From: Chitinophaga pinensis
Lineage (GTDB): Bacteria; Bacteroidota; Bacteroidia; Flavobacteriales_D; Crocinitomicaceae
Length of the DNA stretch: 12,515 bases
Assembly: GCA_945870115.1 (NCBI GenBank)
Contig: CAMBRH010000075.1
Location: 1 to 12,515, forward strand
Reading direction: 5' to 3'
Part shown: piece by piece, positions 1-6,735 of the stretch
Layout: each line of letters starts with the position of its first letter
Numbering within the stretch: the stretch's first letter is position 1
The notes under the pieces: model-generated
Databases searched by the model: none
What the model was told of the DNA's origin: nothing
The model's input: the letters and a program-made list of their open reading frames with translations, nothing else
Position numbers and translations under genes: made by a program

Positions 1-533
1 TTTTCCGGTTTTTTCTTTTTATCCGGACGTGTTTTGGAATTGATTTTATCTAAATCAATTTTCCCTAACACTTGTAATTGCATATCCCCTTCACCAAGTG
101 TTTTAGCACCACCGTCCATCGCCGGTTCTTTCGAATCGCTTTCAACTGGCGTTTCCTCTTTCACTGCCTCTTTCACTACCTCTTTTGCAACAGGAGGTTT
201 AACGATAGGTGTTTGCGCTTTGACTTTGTCCAAAATACTTGGGTCAAAATCATCTTCCTCCTCGTCATTTGTAGACTTAGTTTCTGCTTTCGCATCCGTT
301 AAACTAACTGTCTCTCTTTTTTCACGTTTCACAGCGCTTAATTTCGCTTGTTCTTTAAGCGATTGATCGTCTGCAAATTGTCGGCGTAATAGATCATAAT
401 GTTCCCCTTCCAACTTTGAGTTTGGGTTTGGGTCAATTGATACTCCTTTGGATTGCAAGAACTCAGTTAATGTGGATATTCCAACATTTAACTCTCCTGC
501 TACCTTGCCTAATCTTTGTGTTTTTCCGGCCAT
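1..533 (-). CDS. infB: Translation initiation factor IF-2, N-terminal part (partial)
   Basis: IF-2 is the GTPase that brings initiator tRNA to the 30S subunit. Only the first 177 codons are in the window; the reading frame is open to the left edge, so the GTPase and tRNA-binding domains lie outside. The protein starts MAGKTQRLGKVAGELNVGIS, a typical IF-2 N-terminal helical subdomain, which here continues to about residue 55. A charged linker rich in Lys, Glu, Pro and Val follows (about 60-150). Near the edge is the motif LGKIDLDKINSKTRPDKKKK, seen in Bacteroidota IF-2 just before the basic stretch that precedes the G domain. The ATG (531-533) follows an AGGAAG sequence at 11 nt spacing, unusual in a phylum that rarely uses Shine-Dalgarno pairing. 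It is the third gene of rimP-nusA-infB, 90 bp after nusA, with no promoter of its own that I can find. Confidence 0.95.
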   Translation of the reverse strand, partial: MAGKTQRLGKVAGELNVGISTLTEFLQSKGVSIDPNPNSKLEGEHYDLLRRQFADDQSLKEQAKLSAVKREKRETVSLTDAKAETKSTNDEEEDDFDPSILDKVKAQTPIVKPPVAKEVVKEAVKEETPVESDSKEPAMDGGAKTLGEGDMQLQVLGKIDLDKINSKTRPDKKKKPE

Positions 534-547
534 ATTTTTTATTTCTT

Positions 548-562
548 CCTGTAAAAAACAGG
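548..562 (-). promoter_or_regulatory. Small hairpin overlapping the infB ribosome binding site
   Basis: On the minus strand CCTGT, a five-T loop and ACAGG form a 5-bp perfect hairpin. Its 3' arm supplies the AGG of the AGGAAG sequence that precedes the infB ATG by 11 nt. If formed in the mRNA it would partly hide the ribosome binding site. The stem is short, so its stability in vivo is uncertain. Confidence 0.35.
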
Positions 563-589
563 TTAAATTTTTGTGCGACTTAATGGTAT

Positions 590-619
590 AAAAAATGTGT
601 GCAACTCGTACACACATTT
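590..619 (-). terminator. Terminator-like hairpin between nusA and infB
   Basis: A perfect 9-bp inverted repeat, AAATGTGTG (593-601) and CACACATTT (611-619), encloses a 9-nt loop. On the minus strand the 3' arm runs into a tract of six Ts (590-595). This has the form of a weak, AT-rich intrinsic terminator. It begins a few nucleotides after the tandem nusA stops (TAA TAG) and lies inside the operon. Partial termination here would lower infB relative to nusA. An alternative is an mRNA-processing or 3'-stabilising hairpin. Confidence 0.5.
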
Positions 620-623
620 ACTA

Positions 624-1859
624 TTATTCAAATTCTGCACGAAGTATTTTGTATACCTCTTGAATTGTTTCTTCTTCTAAATCAGTTCTATTTACTAAAT
701 CTTCTACTCCTATTTCAAGAACAGACTTAGCAGTATCACAACCAATTGCTTTTAATTCATCCAAAATCCATCCTTCGATTTCATCTGCGAAATCTTCTAA
801 ATCCACATCATCTACATCTACTTCACCATCACGGTAAACATCGATTTCGTACCCTGTTAATTTAGTAGCTAATTTGATATTATTTCCTCCTCTACCAATT
901 GCCAATGAAACTTGGTCTGGTTTCAACGAAACTTTTGCACGTTTTTCTTCTTCGATAATTTCAACAGCAGTAATTTTTGCTGGAGAAAGTGCACGTTGAA
1001 TAAATAATTGTGTATTTGTAGTAAAATTAATTACATCGATGTTTTCATTGCGTAACTCACGAACAATTCCATGAATACGAGAACCTTTCATACCAACACA
1101 TGCTCCAACTGGATCTACACGATCATCGTAACTTTCGACAGCTACTTTCGCTCTTTCTCCTGGTTCACGTACGATACGTTTGATGGTAATCAATCCGTCA
1201 AACACCTCAGGAACTTCTAATTCGAATAAACGCTCTAAAAATTCTGGTGCTGTTCTAGATAAAATAATCACCGGATTTGAATTACGCATATCCACTTTAG
1301 AAACTACTGCGCGAATTGATTCTCCTTTTTTGAAATAATCTGCTGGAATTTGTTCTGATTTAGGTAATATTAACTCATTACCCTCGTCATCCAATACCAT
1401 GATTTCTTTTTTCCAAACTTGGTAAACCTCCCCAGTAACAATCTCACCGATACGTTCTTTGTATATTTTATAAATGTGGTCTTTTTCTAATTCTAATATT
1501 CTAGAAATCAAATTTTGACGTAATGAAAGGATATTTCTTCTTCCAAAATCCGCAAATTTAAATTCTTCAGAAACTTCCTCGCCTACTTCGAAATCAGGCT
1601 CAATTTTAATTGCTTCTGAATAAGCGATTTCGGTATTTGAATCTTCTACCTCACCATCCGGAACAATCTCTTTGTTTAAGAAAATTTGAACATCACCTTT
1701 CTCAATATTTACAATGATATCGATATGTTCATCCGTATTAAATTTCTTTTTTAACATTGCCCGAAACACGTCTTCTAATACGTGTTGCATTGTTTGTTTG
1801 TCAATACTCTTTAATTCTTTGAATTCTGAAAACGAATCTACTAATTCTAAGCTATCCAT
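624..1859 (-). CDS. nusA: Transcription termination/antitermination factor NusA
   Basis: NusA binds RNA polymerase and nascent RNA and modulates pausing, intrinsic termination and antitermination. The 411 residues show the standard order: an N-terminal polymerase-binding domain (about 1-130), an S1 domain (about 135-200), KH1 (about 210-290, GxxG loop in GMKGSRI at 256-262) and KH2 (about 295-345, AIGRGGNNI at 320-328). A short helical C-terminal segment (about 355-411) follows, resembling a single helix-hairpin-helix unit. The two acidic repeats of the longer E. coli protein are absent, which is usual in Bacteroidota. The ATG start gives the family N-terminus (LVDSFSEFKELKSID). No clear Shine-Dalgarno sequence precedes it. 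The gene lies 56 bp after rimP and ends in tandem stops TAA TAG, next to a terminator-like hairpin on which NusA itself could act. Confidence 0.97.
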   Translation of the reverse strand: MDSLELVDSFSEFKELKSIDKQTMQHVLEDVFRAMLKKKFNTDEHIDIIVNIEKGDVQIFLNKEIVPDGEVEDSNTEIAYSEAIKIEPDFEVGEEVSEEFKFADFGRRNILSLRQNLISRILELEKDHIYKIYKERIGEIVTGEVYQVWKKEIMVLDDEGNELILPKSEQIPADYFKKGESIRAVVSKVDMRNSNPVIILSRTAPEFLERLFELEVPEVFDGLITIKRIVREPGERAKVAVESYDDRVDPVGACVGMKGSRIHGIVRELRNENIDVINFTTNTQLFIQRALSPAKITAVEIIEEEKRAKVSLKPDQVSLAIGRGGNNIKLATKLTGYEIDVYRDGEVDVDDVDLEDFADEIEGWILDELKAIGCDTAKSVLEIGVEDLVNRTDLEEETIQEVYKILRAEFE

Positions 1860-1915
1860 TGCTTACTTGTTTTAATTTAATTATCTTTATATTCTTTTGA
1901 AATTTCTTTTAAGAT

Positions 1916-2392
1916 TTACTTAAAGGAAATAACAATTTTTGTATCCTTTATTTTAGAGTTTGCAAGAACTAGTTGTTCTACAATTGTCTCTTTTTTCTTT
2001 GCACCTTCTAATTTCTCTGTTCGAGTGGTTTCAAGCGTTAAGTTTTTATCAGTTTTGGCAATTAAAATTCCCGTATGTTTAACTCCATCTTTCATCGTAA
2101 CATCAACACCTTTTCCGTAATTTTTCTCAAATTGAGCCAAAACACGAAGTGGTTTATCCAAACCTGCTGAAGAAACACTTAGTTCAAAATCTTCTTCTTC
2201 ACGGTCTAAATTATGCTCCACATTTCTAGAAATCCACATACAATCATCGATTGCGATGTATCCTTCTTTTTTGTCTAATTCTATTTTAATTACAGATTTG
2301 GTTGAAATCGTAATATCAACAATAAAGACATCTGGAAATCGTTCGTCGATTCTTTCCTGAGCTAATTTTCGTACTAATTCTTTCTGTATCAT
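1916..2392 (-). CDS. rimP: Ribosome maturation factor RimP
   Basis: RimP assists maturation of the 30S subunit by promoting late 16S rRNA folding and protein binding. The 158-residue protein has the usual two domains. The N-terminal alpha/beta domain (about 1-83) contains the signature IAIDDCMWISRNVEHNLD (46-63) and FELSVSSAGLDKPLR (69-83). The second is the family's usual VSSPG..RPL motif, with Ala in place of Pro. The C-terminal SH3-like barrel spans about 84-158. It is the first gene of the rimP-nusA-infB operon, the order found widely in bacteria, which supports the assignment. The ATG at 2390-2392 is preceded by an AT-rich stretch with no Shine-Dalgarno sequence and by a strong leader hairpin (2403-2428). 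Confidence 0.95.
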   Translation of the reverse strand: MIQKELVRKLAQERIDERFPDVFIVDITISTKSVIKIELDKKEGYIAIDDCMWISRNVEHNLDREEEDFELSVSSAGLDKPLRVLAQFEKNYGKGVDVTMKDGVKHTGILIAKTDKNLTLETTRTEKLEGAKKKETIVEQLVLANSKIKDTKIVISFK

Positions 2393-2402
2393 TATATAAA
2401 TA

Positions 2403-2428
2403 AAAGAGGGGATTTAAGTCCCCTCTTT
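2403..2428 (-). promoter_or_regulatory. GC-rich hairpin in the rimP operon leader
   Basis: AAAGAGGGGA (2403-2412) and TCCCCTCTTT (2419-2428) form a perfect 10-bp stem with a 6-nt loop. On the minus strand the stem ends in TTTT followed by ATTTATATA and, 11 nt after the stem, the rimP ATG. It lies between the predicted promoter and the start codon, so it should be transcribed in the 5' leader. It could act as an attenuator, an RNA-stability element or a protein-binding site. On the plus strand there is no upstream gene for it to terminate. Confidence 0.6.
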
Positions 2429-2452
2429 GTGTTAAAATCTTAAATTGCGATG

Positions 2453-2484
2453 CAAAGGTAAGAATTTTTTACTTTAAAACAAAA
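2453..2484 (-). promoter_or_regulatory. Bacteroidota-type promoter for rimP-nusA-infB
   Basis: Read on the minus strand, TTTTG (2484-2480) is followed by 19 nt and TACCTTTG (2460-2453). This is a full match to the Bacteroidota primary sigma consensus, TTG near -33 and TAnnTTTG near -7. Transcription would begin roughly 5-8 nt downstream and give a leader of about 50 nt that includes the 2403-2428 hairpin. Confidence 0.7.
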
Positions 2485-2520
2485 TTAAAGTTTGAAAATT
2501 AAAAAGATAGCTTTTTAATT

Positions 2521-2552
2521 TTTGAATTAATCCATTTTTTTTGATATTTTTG
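2521..2552 (+). promoter_or_regulatory. Bacteroidota-type promoter for the MFS-MBOAT-SGNH genes
   Basis: TTTG (2521-2524), a 20-nt spacer and TATTTTTG (2545-2552) match the TTG / TAnnTTTG consensus. The -7 box ends 16 nt before the ATG of the MFS gene, so the untranslated leader would be only about 10 nt. It is divergent from the rimP promoter, whose elements end at 2484. Confidence 0.65.
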
Positions 2553-2568
2553 ATGTCAAATTAAGAAA

Positions 2569-3957
2569 ATGGAAAAAGGAAGTAAAAAAATCATTCGTGG
2601 TTGGGTAATGTATGATTGGGCAAATTCAGTTTACAATTTGGTGATTTCTTCTGCCATTTTTCCGATTTTTTATGATACTGTCACAACTAATTCTTTCAAA
2701 GCAAAGTATTTTGGTACAAGCATTGAAAATGCAAAAGAAATGGTGCTACCAGAAAATGTTACCGTCACAGTTGATTTTTTTGGTTCGCAAATATCTTCTT
2801 CCGTACTTTTTTCTTATGTTTTATCGGCCTCTTTTTTAGTCGTTTCATTTTTATCGCCTTTGCTTTCTGGAGTTGCTGATTATTCTGGTAGTAAAAAACG
2901 CTTTATGCAATTCTTTTGTTATTTCGGAGCAATTTCTTGTATTTCACTTTATTTCTTTGACACATCGAGAATTGAATTGAGCATGCTTTCTGTGTTTTTT
3001 GCAAGTATTGGTTTTTGGAATAGTTTAGTGTTCTACAATGCTTTTTTACCTGAAATCGCAGAACCCAAAGACCACGATAAAATTTCTGCTCGTGGTTTTT
3101 CAATGGGATATTTTGGTTCAATGCTGCTTTTAGTGATTTGTTTGGTTCTTATTAAAGTTCCTATTTTTTCATTTTTTGATGATCCTGCAACGGAAATAAA
3201 AGAATGTATGCCAGTGAAATATTGTTTTGTTCTAGTAGGACTGTGGTGGGTTGGATTTAGCCAATTTACTTACCGTGTTTTACCTCACAATGTATTTAAT
3301 AAAAAAGTTGAAAAAGGTGTCCTTTGGCGTGGTTTAAAAGAATTGCGAAATGTGTACAAAGAATTTCAAAAGACGAAAAGATTGAAACGTTTTTTAACAT
3401 CCTTTTTCTTTTTTAATACAGGAGTTCAAACAGTTATGTTGATGGCGGTTTTATTTGCTAAAAAAGAAATTTTTTCTGGTCAATATGAAGAAGAAGGGAA
3501 ATCAGGTTTAATCATTGCCATTTTATTAATTCAAATTTTAGGAGCTGCTGGAGCATTTTTAATGTCCCGTTTTTCAATCAGATTTGGAAACATCAGAAGT
3601 TTGATTATTTCTGTTTCAATTTGGGTTTTACTTTGCACTTTTGCTTATTTTATTACTACTCCTGTTCAATTTTACATTCTTGCATCTGGAGTTGGATTGG
3701 TAATGGGAGGTGTTCAAGCAGTTGCTCGTTCAACATATTCTAAATTTCTTCCTGAGACAACAGATCATGCAAGTTACTTTTCTTTTTATGATGTTACAGA
3801 AAAAATAGGAATTGTTTTGGGAACTTTTTTCTTCGGTTTGGTTGAGTATTTAACAAATGACTTGAGATTTTCGGTGATTTCTATCGGAATATTCTTTGTT
3901 TTGGGATTGATTATGTTGTTTAGGGTTCCGAAGGAGGAGGTTAATGTTATATCATAA
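2569..3957 (+). CDS. MFS transporter, UMF1/Atg22-like family
   Basis: A polytopic inner-membrane permease of 462 residues with about twelve hydrophobic segments. The N-terminal GWVMYDWANSVYN (11-23), the loop SPLLSGVADYSGSKKRFM (96-113, an MFS motif-A equivalent), YNAFLPEIA (156-164), SARGFSMGYFGS (173-184), GGVQAVARSTYSKFLP (380-395) and FSFYDVTEKIGIVLG (404-418) are the conserved blocks of the UMF1 family. That family is related to yeast Atg22, a vacuolar amino-acid effluxer. The bacterial substrate is not known, and nothing here fixes it. A soluble insert at about 40-72, between the first two membrane segments, is typical. The MBOAT gene starts 27 bp downstream with no recognisable promoter between, so the two may be co-transcribed. 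Whether they share a pathway is unproven. Confidence 0.88.
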   Translation: MEKGSKKIIRGWVMYDWANSVYNLVISSAIFPIFYDTVTTNSFKAKYFGTSIENAKEMVLPENVTVTVDFFGSQISSSVLFSYVLSASFLVVSFLSPLLSGVADYSGSKKRFMQFFCYFGAISCISLYFFDTSRIELSMLSVFFASIGFWNSLVFYNAFLPEIAEPKDHDKISARGFSMGYFGSMLLLVICLVLIKVPIFSFFDDPATEIKECMPVKYCFVLVGLWWVGFSQFTYRVLPHNVFNKKVEKGVLWRGLKELRNVYKEFQKTKRLKRFLTSFFFFNTGVQTVMLMAVLFAKKEIFSGQYEEEGKSGLIIAILLIQILGAAGAFLMSRFSIRFGNIRSLIISVSIWVLLCTFAYFITTPVQFYILASGVGLVMGGVQAVARSTYSKFLPETTDHASYFSFYDVTEKIGIVLGTFFFGLVEYLTNDLRFSVISIGIFFVLGLIMLFRVPKEEVNVIS

Positions 3958-3984
3958 AATACAAATCTTGAATTAATTAGTTGT

Positions 3985-5400
3985 ATGTTATTTAATTCAA
4001 TCAATTTTTTATTGTTTTTTCCGATTGTGGCAATTCTGTTTTATGTATTGCCTCACAAATTTCGATGGTTACATTTGTTAATCGCGAGTTGTATTTTTTA
4101 TATGTTTTTTATTCCAGAGTATATTTTGATACTCATTGGCATAATTTTAATTGATTTCTTAGCTGCAATTTACATTGATAAAAGTGAACAAAAAAACAAA
4201 AAAAAGTATTTGATTATAAGTATTTTAGCTACCGTTTTATTGTTGTTTTACTTTAAGTATTTTAATTTTTTCACACAAAATCTGCATGATTTTTTTGCTT
4301 TATTTGGGGTGAACTTCAATAACAAAGTGCATGACATTATTCTTCCCATTGGACTTTCATTTCACACTTTTCAAAGTTTAAGTTATGTAATTGAAGTTTA
4401 TCGTGGAAATCAAAAAGCCGAACGCCATTTTGGAATTTATTCTTTGTATGTATTGTTTTTCCCACAGTTGGTAACCGGTCCGATTGAAAGACCTCAAAAT
4501 TTATTGACGCAACTTCGAGAAAAAATAAAGTTGAATTATTCAAATTTAGCGCAAGGTTTTAGATTGATTATATTCGGTTTATTTATTAAAATGGTTGTCG
4601 CAGATAATTTAGGAGAATATGTAAATATGATTTATAAAGAACCAGAAATTTATAACTCACTTTCTATTTTAATTGGCTTATTTTTTTATTCATTTCAAAT
4701 TTATTGTGACTTTTTTGGATATTCTACGATTGCAGTTGGAAGTGCCTTAGTTTTAGGCTATAAATTAATGGATAATTTTAAAAATCCGTATTTTTCAAAA
4801 AGTATTGGTGAATTTTGGCAACGTTGGCATATTTCACTTTCAACTTGGTTTCGAGATTATGTTTATTTTTCATTGGGTGGAAATAAAGTCAAAATTCCCC
4901 GTTGGTCAATTAATATTTTAATTGTATTTGTGTTGAGTGGATTTTGGCACGGAGCAAATTGGACTTTTATTTTGTGGGGAGTTTTACATGGAATAATCTA
5001 CCTTTTAGAAAGTTTATTCAATCGATTTATCAAAATAAAAGCAGTCACAAATCAAGTTGTAAATGCAATAATAAGCTTTTTTAAGGTGCTAAAAACGTTT
5101 GTTCTCATTAGTTTTATTTGGATTCTTTTTAGAGCAGAAAATTTAGAAAAAGTGCAATTAATTTTAAAATCATTGGTCAGTAATTTTAACTTGAAAGACG
5201 ATTTTTTAATTGATTCAAAAATATGGATTTTCCTTGGATTTTTTATTCTTTTAGATTCCATTTTATTTAATAATCGCTTTGATTTATGGTGTAAAACGAA
5301 AAATGTTTTCCTGCGTTGGTCAGTTTATTCTGTGATGATATTTTTGATTATCTTATTTTCAAATGTTGAGAATTTTCCATTTATTTATTTTCAATTTTAA
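3985..5400 (+). CDS. MBOAT family membrane-bound O-acyltransferase (AlgI/DltB-like)
   Basis: This protein likely carries an acyl group, probably acetyl, across the cytoplasmic membrane for O-acylation of an extracytoplasmic polymer. The 471 residues are mostly hydrophobic, with about ten or more membrane segments. The conserved MBOAT blocks are PIGLSFHTFQSLSYVIEVYRG (121-141, one residue shortened in recognition), FPQLVTGPIERP (159-170), YCDFFGYSTIAVG (240-252), EFWQRWHISLSTWFRDYVY (276-294) and SGFWHGANWTFILWG (318-332). His322 in the last block is the family's invariant, presumably catalytic histidine; His282 is also conserved. Length matches AlgI-type proteins (about 460-520). The stop lies 5 bp before the next start, which indicates tight coupling with the SGNH-like gene. 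No alginate, teichoic-acid or polysaccharide synthesis genes are nearby, so the acceptor is not known and I give no gene symbol. Confidence 0.93.
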   Translation: MLFNSINFLLFFPIVAILFYVLPHKFRWLHLLIASCIFYMFFIPEYILILIGIILIDFLAAIYIDKSEQKNKKKYLIISILATVLLLFYFKYFNFFTQNLHDFFALFGVNFNNKVHDIILPIGLSFHTFQSLSYVIEVYRGNQKAERHFGIYSLYVLFFPQLVTGPIERPQNLLTQLREKIKLNYSNLAQGFRLIIFGLFIKMVVADNLGEYVNMIYKEPEIYNSLSILIGLFFYSFQIYCDFFGYSTIAVGSALVLGYKLMDNFKNPYFSKSIGEFWQRWHISLSTWFRDYVYFSLGGNKVKIPRWSINILIVFVLSGFWHGANWTFILWGVLHGIIYLLESLFNRFIKIKAVTNQVVNAIISFFKVLKTFVLISFIWILFRAENLEKVQLILKSLVSNFNLKDDFLIDSKIWIFLGFFILLDSILFNNRFDLWCKTKNVFLRWSVYSVMIFLIILFSNVENFPFIYFQF

Positions 5401-5405
5401 ATCAG

Positions 5406-6440
5406 ATGAAACATTTTAAACCCATATTTCTAAAGTTTCTTTATCTGATAATCCTTTTAATTTCAATGAATTACTTTTATAGTTATTTTTTGTTTGAAAG
5501 TGATTTACAAAAACATTCTCCTATTTTAAATTTAGTTAGAAAAGTTGTCAGAGATAAATCTGAAGTAATTTATGTTGGAGAATCTTCGAATATTACATTT
5601 AAAGAAGATGATTTAGATAAAAGAATTATCAGTGATATTATCAAAGATGATTTCCCTAATAAAAAGTTTGGCTCTTTGACACATCCTGCGACTCATGCTG
5701 GAATATTTTATCAATTATTGAGAAATATTCCAGAAAAATCTTCTGTAAAAACAATTATTGTTACAATGAATTTAAGGTCTTTTGATGCTGAGTGGATATT
5801 TTCCACCTTGGAAACTCCATTGCAAAAAAGTATGGTTTTATTACGAGATTATCCGCCATTGATAAATAGATTTATGCTTTCATTTCGAGATTATGACATA
5901 AAAACGGATAAAGAACGGGAAAAGCAATTTAAATCAAAGTGGGAATATGAAATCTTGAAATTTCCAAAGCCATTTAAATATAAAAATGTAATACAATGGG
6001 ATGTTGATCTTTGTTTAAGTGGAATTAGGAATGCTGATAGTTCTTATAATGATGCTTTAACACAATTAGCTTGTGGATATGTGAAAACATACGCGTTTCA
6101 AATCGTTGTTAAAACCAATCCGAGAATCAAAGATTTTGATAAAATTGTTTCGCTTGCAAAAGAAAAAAATTGGAATTTAGTTTTCAATTTATTAGCAGAA
6201 AATGTTGAAAAAGCAGATGAATTGGTTGGAAAAGAATTGACTATTCTCATGAAGCAAAATAGAGATTTATTAGTTGAAAGATACCACAAAAATGGAGTTA
6301 TAGTTGTCGATAATTTAGAAAAAGTCCATGATTCTGAATTTATCGATAAAAATTGGACAACAGAACATTATGCCGAAAACGGTCGAAAAATTATTGCCAA
6401 AAATGTTTCTAAAGCTTTGAAAAGGGTTTTTGAGAAATAA
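5406..6440 (+). CDS. Membrane-anchored SGNH-like protein, probable MBOAT partner
   Basis: A 344-residue protein with one N-terminal membrane segment (about 7-29) and the rest predicted to lie outside the membrane. After the anchor, VIYVGESSN (54-62) sits where SGNH/GDSL enzymes carry their GDS nucleophile block. IIVTMNLRSF (117-126) resembles the block with the conserved Asn. NWTTEHYAENGRKIIA (316-331) resembles the final His block, with His321. The segment LVFNLLAENVEKADELVGKE (258-277) recalls DltD-like proteins. Two points are atypical: Glu replaces Asp in the first block, and the usual Asp three residues before the final His is Thr318. The gene lies 5 bp after the MBOAT gene, as acyl-transfer partners such as DltD, AlgJ/X or PatB often do. 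I infer that it moves the acyl group from the MBOAT protein to an extracellular acceptor. An inactive or structural role is possible. Confidence 0.7.
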   Translation: MKHFKPIFLKFLYLIILLISMNYFYSYFLFESDLQKHSPILNLVRKVVRDKSEVIYVGESSNITFKEDDLDKRIISDIIKDDFPNKKFGSLTHPATHAGIFYQLLRNIPEKSSVKTIIVTMNLRSFDAEWIFSTLETPLQKSMVLLRDYPPLINRFMLSFRDYDIKTDKEREKQFKSKWEYEILKFPKPFKYKNVIQWDVDLCLSGIRNADSSYNDALTQLACGYVKTYAFQIVVKTNPRIKDFDKIVSLAKEKNWNLVFNLLAENVEKADELVGKELTILMKQNRDLLVERYHKNGVIVVDNLEKVHDSEFIDKNWTTEHYAENGRKIIAKNVSKALKRVFEK

Positions 6441-6557
6441 TGTTAATTCGTAACTGCTTCAAATCACCAAATCCAATTAAGACAAATTTGTATATAAAGA
6501 TGACATTAAGATTTTATTTACTTTCACTTCAATAGAATTATTTTTTTTTTTCGTTTC

Positions 6558-6587
6558 ACAAAAAGTCGTACGTCTTTTTGTTTTTTT
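6558..6587 (+). terminator. Intrinsic terminator after the MBOAT-SGNH genes
   Basis: ACAAAAAG (6558-6565) and CTTTTTGT (6574-6581) form an 8-bp stem with an 8-nt loop containing the palindrome CGTACG. Six more Ts follow directly on the plus strand (6582-6587). It lies about 117 nt after the stop of the SGNH-like gene. The region 6441-6557 between shows no gene or promoter, only AT-rich sequence and a long T run at about 6540-6551. Confidence 0.65.
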
Positions 6588-6624
6588 AGTACACTTTTTC
6601 GATGGACTTTTATTTGTTTGGCGT

Positions 6625-6657
6625 AAAAAAATCCCCTAAAAAATGAATTTTAGAGGA
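6625..6657 (-). terminator. Intrinsic terminator after gcvT
   Basis: On the minus strand TCCTCTAAAA (6657-6648) pairs with TTTTAGGGGA (6641-6632) over 10 positions with one G-U wobble and a 6-nt loop. Seven Ts follow (6631-6625). This is a good Rho-independent terminator for gcvT, converging with the plus-strand terminator at 6558-6587. Confidence 0.8.
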
Positions 6658-6717
6658 CTTAAAAATGTGTATATTTAATTGTCAAAACGATTAATCTGCA
6701 CTAACGTTTGATATTTC

Positions 6718-6733
6718 ATCAGCCATGGCTGAT
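6718..6733. repeat. 16-bp perfect palindrome just after gcvT
   Basis: ATCAGCCATGGCTGAT is a perfect 16-bp palindrome that starts 2 nt after the gcvT stop codon. It could be a dimeric protein-binding site or a small RNA structure, but with no loop it would be a poor hairpin. It contains an ATG on each strand. The function is unknown, and chance cannot be excluded. Confidence 0.5.
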
Positions 6734-6735
6734 TC

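Noticed and set aside
34..366. Plus-strand open frame of 110 codons rich in Ser and Phe
   Set aside because: It is the reverse complement of the infB linker region. The minus-strand reading gives a clear IF-2 N-terminus, and the plus-strand product has no recognisable features.
6441..6735. Possible small RNA or extra gene between the SGNH-like gene and gcvT
   Set aside because: Apart from the two convergent terminators, the palindrome and the 11-residue mini-frame, there is no promoter box or substantial frame.
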